Assembly (NCBI GenBank): GCA_012267605.1
Contig: JAAXGF010000157.1
Coordinates: 1-11,066 of the forward strand
Length of the DNA stretch: 11,066 nt
Source: Alphaproteobacteria bacterium
Lineage (GTDB): Bacteria > Pseudomonadota > Alphaproteobacteria > JAAXGF01
Direction: 5' to 3'
Position numbers and translations under genes: made by a program. Each line of letters opens with the position of its first letter. Position 1 is the first letter of the stretch. Below the pieces are notes generated by a model, which saw only the letters and a program-made list of their open reading frames with translations, had not been told where the DNA came from and did not search any database. Shown here piece after piece: positions 6,011-11,066 of this stretch.

Positions 6011-6793
6011 ATGCTAGAAATTCGCGATCTGCATGTGACGGTGAACGAGAAGCCGATTCTCAACGGTATCGATCTGAAAGTGAGGGCCGGCGAGGTGCAT
6101 GCCATCATGGGCCCAAACGGCTCGGGCAAGAGTACGCTTGCCCATGTACTTGCGGGCCGGGACGGCTACGCGGTTGGCAAAGGTTCGGTGGAATTTGACG
6201 GCCGCGATCTGCTGGCGCTTTCGCCCGAGGAACGCGCCTGGGAGGGCATTTTCTTGGCCTTCCAATATCCCGTCGAATTGCCTGGCGTGGGGGGAATGAA
6301 TTTTCTCAAGTCGGCTTTGAACGCGGTCCGTGCCCACCGCGGACAACCAGAGTTCGACGCGGTCGAATTCTTGCGCCTGGTGCGGACCAAACTGAAACAA
6401 CTGAAAATGGACGATGCCCTGCTCAAGCGGGCGGTGAACGTCGGTTTCTCTGGCGGTGAGAAAAAGCGCAACGAGGTGTTGCAAATGGCCGTTCTGGAGC
6501 CACGCCTGGCGCTGTTGGACGAGACCGATTCTGGTCTCGACATCGACGCCCTTCGCGTTGTCGCGGATGGTATCAATAGCCTGCGGTCGCCGGACCGCGC
6601 TGTGGTCATGATTACCCATTATCAAAGGCTGCTCGATCTAGTTGTTCCCGACCAAGTCCACGTACTCGCCGCCGGCCGAATTGCCCAATCCGGAGGCAAG
6701 GAGCTGGCGTTAGCGCTAGAGGAAAGCGGCTATGGCGGCATCGACACCACGGTTGGCGCAGCCGGTGCACCGACCCCTAGTGCAGCAATATGA
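6011..6793 (+). CDS. sufC: SufC, ATPase subunit of the SufBCD complex
   Basis: A 260-residue ABC-type ATPase without membrane domains; it powers conformational change of SufBCD during cluster assembly. Walker A is GPNGSGKST (34-42), the Q-loop glutamine is Q85 in FLAFQYPVELPG, the signature is FSGGEKKRNE (146-155), Walker B is LALLDETDSG (166-175) with E171, and the H-loop histidine is H203 in ITHYQ. The SufC signature normally starts LSGGEKKR; the F in first position is a mild departure. After the usual end near GYGGI there is an extra tail of about 16 Ala/Gly/Pro/Thr-rich residues. Its stop overlaps the sufD start as ATGA (6790-6793), implying translational coupling. Confidence 0.97.
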   Translation: MLEIRDLHVTVNEKPILNGIDLKVRAGEVHAIMGPNGSGKSTLAHVLAGRDGYAVGKGSVEFDGRDLLALSPEERAWEGIFLAFQYPVELPGVGGMNFLKSALNAVRAHRGQPEFDAVEFLRLVRTKLKQLKMDDALLKRAVNVGFSGGEKKRNEVLQMAVLEPRLALLDETDSGLDIDALRVVADGINSLRSPDRAVVMITHYQRLLDLVVPDQVHVLAAGRIAQSGGKELALALEESGYGGIDTTVGAAGAPTPSAAI

Positions 6794-8112
6794 CGGCGCG
6801 ACCCGAAGCTCTGTATCTGGACGACTACGCCAATCGCAAGGCAGCTTTACCGGGTGGAAAATTTTCCTGGGTCGCAAACTTGCGTGAGGAGGGCATCGCC
6901 CGATTCGATGCACTAGGGTTCGCCACGCCAAAGCACGAGGAATGGAAGTATACCAACCTGAAGCCACTGGTTCGCACCGACTTCGGCGCCGCTTCGTCTA
7001 CGGTATCCGACATCACGCAAGATTGCGTTGCACCCCATCTCTTGGCGGATGCTCACTGTCTGGTCTTTGTGGACGGGCATTTACGGCCCAATCTCTCTCG
7101 TCTCGTTCAAATACCGGCTGACGTTCGCGCGAGTGACCTGGCCAAACTTCTCGAAACCGAGCCCGATCTGCTTGAACCCCATCTCGGCCGTGTCGCGCAA
7201 CTCGATGGCCAGGCCCCCCTTGCGCTCAACACGGCGCTGATGAACGGCGGCGCGGTGGTCGCCGTGCATGGCCAAGTCGCCGAACCGATCCAGTTGCTTT
7301 TTTTCACCACCGCACAAGATCGACCGGTGGCCACACATCTCCGTAATCTCCTGATCGCCGCGCCGGGCAGTTCAGCTACGGTATTGGAAACACACGTTTC
7401 CGCGGGCGGAGGAATCTATTGGACCAATGCGGCTACGGAGGTGAGTTGCGCGGCGAATTCTTCTCTCAGCCACTTCAAGCTGCAGGCCGAAAGCGTTGAT
7501 GCCTTCCATCTCGCGCTCACCTCCATCCATTTGTCGGCCGGCGCGCGCTACCAGAATTTCGCGATGTCCCACGGCGCAAGGCTGTCGCGCAACGAGATTC
7601 GCGTCGCGCTGACCGGCGAAGACGGGGAATGCCAGCTGAACGGCGTATTTCTTGGACGTGGCCGGCAACATCTCGATACCACGACCATGATCGACCACCA
7701 GCATGCCGGTAGCCGCAGCGACCAATTCTACAAGGGGGTCCTCGACGACGGCGCGCACGGGGTGTTTCAGGGCAAGATCATCGTTCGGCCCGGCGCTCAA
7801 CGCACCAACGCCCACCAATTGAACAAGAACCTGTTGCTGACGCCAACGGCGCAAATGGACAGCAAGCCCGAACTGGAAATTCACGCCGACGACGTGAAGT
7901 GCGGTCACGGCGCAGCGGTGGGCGATCTCGACGCCGAGGGGCTATTCTACTTGCGCGCTCGGGGATTGGACGAAACCTCGGCACGTCAGATGATGATCGC
8001 GGCGTTCATCGATGAATTGATCGCCAATGTCACGCCCGACTCTGCGCGCAATCATTTCAGTGGGTCCGCGGCAGAATTTTTGGATGGGGATTCATCGGTG
8101 GCCGGACAATGA
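6790..8112 (+). CDS. sufD: SufD, Fe-S cluster assembly scaffold subunit
   Basis: A 440-residue SufD, partner of SufB in the scaffold heterodimer and the SufC docking subunit. The N-terminal helical part carries the PKHEEWKYTNLKPL motif (47-60) typical of SufD. The middle is beta-helix, and the C-terminal region has FQGKIIVRPGAQRTNAHQLN (326-345) and SKPELEIHADDVKCGHGAAVG (358-378). H373 corresponds to the conserved SufD histidine implicated in cluster formation in E. coli. The start overlaps the sufC stop and the end overlaps the sufS start, both as ATGA. No strong ribosome-binding site precedes it, consistent with coupling. Confidence 0.96.
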   Translation: MTARPEALYLDDYANRKAALPGGKFSWVANLREEGIARFDALGFATPKHEEWKYTNLKPLVRTDFGAASSTVSDITQDCVAPHLLADAHCLVFVDGHLRPNLSRLVQIPADVRASDLAKLLETEPDLLEPHLGRVAQLDGQAPLALNTALMNGGAVVAVHGQVAEPIQLLFFTTAQDRPVATHLRNLLIAAPGSSATVLETHVSAGGGIYWTNAATEVSCAANSSLSHFKLQAESVDAFHLALTSIHLSAGARYQNFAMSHGARLSRNEIRVALTGEDGECQLNGVFLGRGRQHLDTTTMIDHQHAGSRSDQFYKGVLDDGAHGVFQGKIIVRPGAQRTNAHQLNKNLLLTPTAQMDSKPELEIHADDVKCGHGAAVGDLDAEGLFYLRARGLDETSARQMMIAAFIDELIANVTPDSARNHFSGSAAEFLDGDSSVAGQ

Positions 8113-9368
8113 ACATCATGACCGATCGATTGGCGCCGTCCCGCGTTCCCCCGCTCGATATCAGTCGTGTGCGCGAGGATTTCCCCATACTGGCCCGAGA
8201 GGTGTATGGCAAACCCCTGGTCTTTCTCGATTCGGCGGCCAGTGCTCAAAAGCCGCGCGCGGTGATCGACGCCGTGCGTCACTGCTACGAGGAGGAATAC
8301 GCAAATATCCACCGGGGTGTCTATTTCCTCAGCCAAAAAGCGACGGAAGCCTACGAGGGCGCGCGGGAGGTGGTCCTTGAATTCATCAACGCGGCGGAAT
8401 CACGCGAGATCGTCTTCGTACGCAATGCCACGGAAGCAATCAATCTCGTCGCCACCGCCTACGCCCGGCCGCTGATGAGCGCGGGCGATGAAATTCTTTT
8501 AACCGCCATGGAGCACCACTCCAACATCGTTCCTTGGCAGTTGCTGCGGGACGACATCGGCGTGGTCTTGCGCGTCGTGCCGATTAATGATGCCGGCGAG
8601 TTGGACGTCGATGGATTTCGCGATCTTTTGGGTCCGCGCACCAAATTGGTAGCGCTAGCGCATGTATCGAACGCCCTCGGTACGGTGAATCCGGTAAAGA
8701 CGCTAGCCGCTATGGCGCGCGACAAGGGTGTGCCCGTTTTGCTCGACGGCGCTCAGGCTGCGCCACACCTCGAGGTCGACGTGCGCGATATCGAATGTGA
8801 TTTTTACGCCTTCACCGGGCACAAGCTTTATGGGCCATCTGGCATTGGGGTGCTTTATGGACGAGCCGAGCATCTTGAGGCCATGCGCCCTTACCAGGGT
8901 GGCGGTGAGATGATCACGTCGGTGACGTTTGAGGAAACCAAGTACAACGCCATCCCCTTCAAATTCGAGGCGGGGACTCCAAATATTGCCGGTGCTATCG
9001 GACTCGGCGCCGCGATCGACTACCTTGAAGGCCTCGGGGTCGGCGCGGTCGCCGCTCATGAAAGGGATCTCGCGGTTCGGGCGGTGCGTCGACTGAGCGA
9101 AATTCCGGGGCTTCGATTTGTCGGCACGGCTCGTGACAAAGCAGGCATCGTATCGTTTACCCTGGATGGTGTTCATCCACACGACATCGGCACTATCCTC
9201 GACCGGCAGGGCATTGCCGTTCGCGCCGGTCACCATTGTGCCCAGCCGGTGATGGCGCGTTTCGGCGTCAGCGCCACGGTGCGCGCGTCGTTCGCCGCCT
9301 ATAACACCATCGAGGAGGTTGATGCATTGGCGCGCGGGCTCGAATCGGTTCGGGAGATCTTTGGCTGA
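8109..9368 (+). CDS. sufS: SufS, type II cysteine desulfurase
   Basis: A 419-residue PLP enzyme that removes sulfur from L-cysteine as enzyme-bound persulfide, giving alanine. Motifs in order: LDSAASAQKP (40-49), NIHRGVYFLSQKAT (66-79), the cofactor-stacking histidine region MEHHSNIVPWQ (134-144), LLDGAQA (211-217) with D213 and Q216, the Schiff-base lysine K239 in FTGHKLYGP, and the catalytic cysteine C377 in RAGHHCAQP, within the short rigid loop that marks type II enzymes. These need a partner to withdraw sulfur; the next gene supplies a SufU-like partner. The start at 8109 overlaps the sufD stop. ATG 8118 is an alternative that would lose three residues. Confidence 0.97.
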   Translation: MNIMTDRLAPSRVPPLDISRVREDFPILAREVYGKPLVFLDSAASAQKPRAVIDAVRHCYEEEYANIHRGVYFLSQKATEAYEGAREVVLEFINAAESREIVFVRNATEAINLVATAYARPLMSAGDEILLTAMEHHSNIVPWQLLRDDIGVVLRVVPINDAGELDVDGFRDLLGPRTKLVALAHVSNALGTVNPVKTLAAMARDKGVPVLLDGAQAAPHLEVDVRDIECDFYAFTGHKLYGPSGIGVLYGRAEHLEAMRPYQGGGEMITSVTFEETKYNAIPFKFEAGTPNIAGAIGLGAAIDYLEGLGVGAVAAHERDLAVRAVRRLSEIPGLRFVGTARDKAGIVSFTLDGVHPHDIGTILDRQGIAVRAGHHCAQPVMARFGVSATVRASFAAYNTIEEVDALARGLESVREIFG

Positions 9369-9814
9369 TGTCCGACCTGCGCGACCTGTACCAAGAACTG
9401 ATTCTCGACCACTGCCGGAAGCCGCGGAATTTCGGCCGCCTTGATCATCCTGATCGCAGCGCCACCGGCCACAATCCGCTTTGCGGCGACAAGTTGACGA
9501 TAACGCTCGCTGTCGCAGACGGCGTCGTCACCGAAGCGCGATTTGAGGGCGAGGGCTGTGCCATTTCCACCGCTTCCGCGTCGTTGATGAGCGAATTGGT
9601 CGTCGGCAAGACCATCGATGAAATTCGCGCGCTATTTAGCCGATTTCACGGGCTCGTCACCGGGCAAGGAGACGAGGACGCCGCCGATCTCGACAAGCTC
9701 GCGGTGTTCGCAGGCGTTCGCGAATATCCGGTGCGCGTGAAATGCGCCACCTTGGCCTGGCACAGCCTTAAGGCGGCGCTCGACGACGATTCGGGTATCG
9801 TCACGACGGAATAA
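9368..9814 (+). CDS. sufU: SufU-like zinc-dependent sulfurtransferase / IscU-like protein
   Basis: A 148-residue IscU-fold protein of the SUF type. Key ligand positions are C39 and D41 in NPLCGDKLT, C64 in GEGCAIS and C126 in RVKCATLAWHSL. These match in order and spacing the zinc ligands of Bacillus SufU, where one cysteine takes persulfide from SufS. The extra segment between C64 and C126, with DADLDK-type acidic text around 100-111, is longer than in classical IscU, as is usual for the SUF-type family. It lacks the IscU LPPVK chaperone-binding motif. It overlaps the sufS stop by one base (TGATG), and GGGAG lies at 9352-9356. No SufE gene is present, so this is probably the sulfur acceptor for SufS. 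An older reading of the family as a scaffold is possible but less likely with SufBCD present. Confidence 0.9.
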   Translation: MSDLRDLYQELILDHCRKPRNFGRLDHPDRSATGHNPLCGDKLTITLAVADGVVTEARFEGEGCAISTASASLMSELVVGKTIDEIRALFSRFHGLVTGQGDEDAADLDKLAVFAGVREYPVRVKCATLAWHSLKAALDDDSGIVTTE

Positions 9815-9836
9815 GCAGGCAAGGATTCGACGACAA

Positions 9837-10223
9837 ATGGAACAGGAAAAAAGCGACGCCTTCGACTTCGACTCGCCATCTACCGACCCAGACGATACCG
9901 CCGATTCGACTTCCGCGGACGATGATCTGGAGTCACGAATTATCGCCGTCTTGCAAACAGTCTATGATCCGGAAATCCCTGTGGATATTTATGAGTTAGG
10001 GCTGATTTACGGTATCGACGTCGGTACCGATGGAAAGGTCACCATTAGCATGACCCTGACCTCTCCCGCATGCCCTGTTGCGGGTTCGATGCCAGCGGAA
10101 ATCGAGGAAAAGGTTGCGGCCATGGAAGGGGTCGAAACAGCCATTGTGAATCTGGTTTGGGATCCTCCCTGGACTCCGGACATGATGTCCGAAGCGGCCC
10201 GCCTGGAGTTAGGATTCTATTAG
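9837..10223 (+). CDS. sufT: SufT, MIP18/DUF59-family Fe-S assembly factor
   Basis: A 128-residue DUF59/MIP18-type protein linked to SUF systems and thought to help mature or deliver Fe-S clusters. The domain spans about 32-128, with VYDPEIPVDIYELGLIY (42-58), the SPACPVAGSMP block (76-86) with the conserved cysteine C79, and WDPPWTPDMMSEAARLELGF (108-127). Ahead of it is an N-terminal tail of about 30 residues that is very acidic and rich in Asp, Ser and Thr, probably disordered; SUF-associated relatives are often nearer 100-110 residues. AAGGA at 9821-9825 precedes the ATG by 11 bases, and the gene starts 22 bases after sufU. It is the last gene of the operon. Confidence 0.92.
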   Translation: MEQEKSDAFDFDSPSTDPDDTADSTSADDDLESRIIAVLQTVYDPEIPVDIYELGLIYGIDVGTDGKVTISMTLTSPACPVAGSMPAEIEEKVAAMEGVETAIVNLVWDPPWTPDMMSEAARLELGFY

Positions 10224-10225
10224 AA

Positions 10226-10261
10226 ACACCCGGTAGTTCCCTCCGTTTCTGGAGAGGGTGT
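10226..10261. terminator. Weak hairpin between convergent genes, possible terminator
   Basis: ACACCC (10226-10231) pairs with GGGTGT (10256-10261), and inside it CTCC (10241-10244) pairs with GGAG (10251-10254), with a lopsided internal loop of 9 bases against 1. It lies just after the sufT stop and before the 3' end of the convergent lipoprotein gene. No T-run follows, so support is modest. Confidence 0.3.
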
Positions 10262-10273
10262 CGTGTTATCCGT

Positions 10274-11066
10274 CTACTGCAAAAGTGATATTTCGCCGGG
10301 TGGAAAGTCGTCGCCCGTCAGACTTGATTTCTCGTAAGCTGAATCCTGATCTTGGAACATGATCTCGATGAGATTGTCGGCGACGAGCGGTTGCGTGCGT
10401 GTCGGTTGGCCAAGGTAATGCGCGATGAGGGAATCGAGATCCAACGCAGGACGCTGTGCCTCATAGTCGGTGATCTTGGCCTCGCTCGCATAATTTTCCA
10501 GGAGCTGTTCGTTGTCCGGATCGTTTTGGCGAATGCCACGCGGAAGGTCGAAATTTTCGCGCTCGGTGTGGACATAGGCGAGACGCACAAATTTATTGGT
10601 CGTATGGTCGACGATGTAATAGGCGGTGGTGATTTCGCGTGTCACCTCGAAGGTGTGTAGCTTGTACGCATATTTGCTGTAAACCGGTTCATAGAGCGTT
10701 TCGACAATGCTTGCCCGTTCCGCCTCGGCGTCGGCGAGGTCCGTAAGTGCGTCGTCGAGCGCGTTCTCCGTTTCGGTGAGCTCCTGCTGGGCACGTCTGA
10801 GGCTCTTCGCAACAGTTTGACTTTCGATCTCGGCCAGTTCCAATTCCTTGCGAATGAGTTCCTTGGATTCCGTTCCGCCGGTGGCGTTGTACCTGGATCG
10901 CACGCGCCTGAGTTCCGCATCGGCACGATCGACGGCAATCTGTGTACGGTCAAGCTGTCGTTCGGCGGAGCCAAGACTACGTTCCAATGAACATACAGCG
11001 CGATCCTTGGCGCTTACCGTGGTTTGCACCTTGCGATATTCGGGGTTAGCCCGACTTCCGCAACTC
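10274..11066 (-). CDS. Probable coiled-coil lipoprotein, 5' end outside the window
   Basis: The frame reads leftward from the window edge to a TAG at 10274-10276, with at least 263 residues visible. A GTG at 11027-11029 could be called as start, but the frame continues upstream without a stop as SCGSRANPEYRKV. A Ser-Cys followed by Gly-Ser is what the end of a lipoprotein signal peptide looks like, so the real start and hydrophobic leader are probably just beyond the edge, and the mature protein would begin at the Cys encoded at 11060-11062. From about 15 to 110 residues after the GTG it is highly charged and heptad-like (ERSLGSAERQLDRTQ..., ELELAEIESQTVAKSL, LTETENALDDAL), a long coiled coil. 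After that comes a strand-rich part (YAYKLHTFEVTREITTAYYI, then VDHTTNKFVRLAYV) and an acidic end. I do not recognise a named family. It is convergent to the suf operon, so a functional link is not implied. Confidence 0.65.
   Translation of the reverse strand, partial: SCGSRANPEYRKVQTTVSAKDRAVCSLERSLGSAERQLDRTQIAVDRADAELRRVRSRYNATGGTESKELIRKELELAEIESQTVAKSLRRAQQELTETENALDDALTDLADAEAERASIVETLYEPVYSKYAYKLHTFEVTREITTAYYIVDHTTNKFVRLAYVHTERENFDLPRGIRQNDPDNEQLLENYASEAKITDYEAQRPALDLDSLIAHYLGQPTRTQPLVADNLIEIMFQDQDSAYEKSSLTGDDFPPGEISLLQ

Noticed and set aside
9271..9300. Possible loss of the SufS catalytic cysteine, because V lies where E. coli has a cysteine before RAS
   Set aside because: The catalytic residue of type II desulfurases is the cysteine in GHHC, which is present here as C377.

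Overview
The window looks like GC-rich proteobacterial chromosome. The best taxonomic pointer is the complete SUF iron-sulfur operon led by an Rrf2-family regulator of the type first described in xanthomonads. That points to Pseudomonadota, perhaps a gammaproteobacterium or a relative. Nothing in the window fixes the genus, and no RNA gene, CRISPR array or intact transposase was seen.

Left part (1-3929): a roughly 3.06-kb sugar-metabolism segment lies between two nearly identical direct copies of the 5' part of a response-regulator gene. Copy 1 (1-342) runs off the left edge. Copy 2 (3588-3929) is offset by exactly 3587 bases and differs at 3 of 342 positions. The segment holds a bifunctional phosphoglucose/phosphomannose isomerase-like SIS-domain gene (544-1653, visibly AT-richer than the rest), a gene-free stretch of 414 bases with a strong hairpin, an RmlD-like SDR gene (2068-2955), and the C-terminal part of a HAD-family phosphatase on the minus strand (2979 to about 3403). 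The HAD fragment has lost its catalytic N-terminus exactly where the second response-regulator copy has lost its effector part, so two broken genes meet at one junction. The layout is what a single-crossover insertion of a circle, or a tandem segmental duplication, would leave.

Right part (3930-10223): a compact SUF operon reads rrf2-type regulator, sufB, sufC, sufD, sufS, sufU-like, sufT. A perfect TTGACA lies upstream of the regulator. Between it and the start codon is a perfect 15-base palindrome whose core fits the IscR type-1 consensus, a likely autoregulatory operator. The genes sufC/D and sufD/S overlap by 4 bases (ATGA) and sufS/sufU by 1 base. SufS takes sulfur from cysteine and SufU probably accepts it. 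SufBCD is the ATP-driven scaffold on which clusters are built, SufT probably helps maturation or delivery, and the regulator senses cluster status.

Right end (10274-11066): a convergent minus-strand gene runs off the window. It encodes a probable lipoprotein with a long coiled coil followed by a strand-rich domain that I do not recognise.

No clearly new multi-gene system is visible. The best leads are the repeat-bracketed sugar segment with its chimeric junction, the candidate Fe-S-responsive operator, and the coiled-coil lipoprotein.
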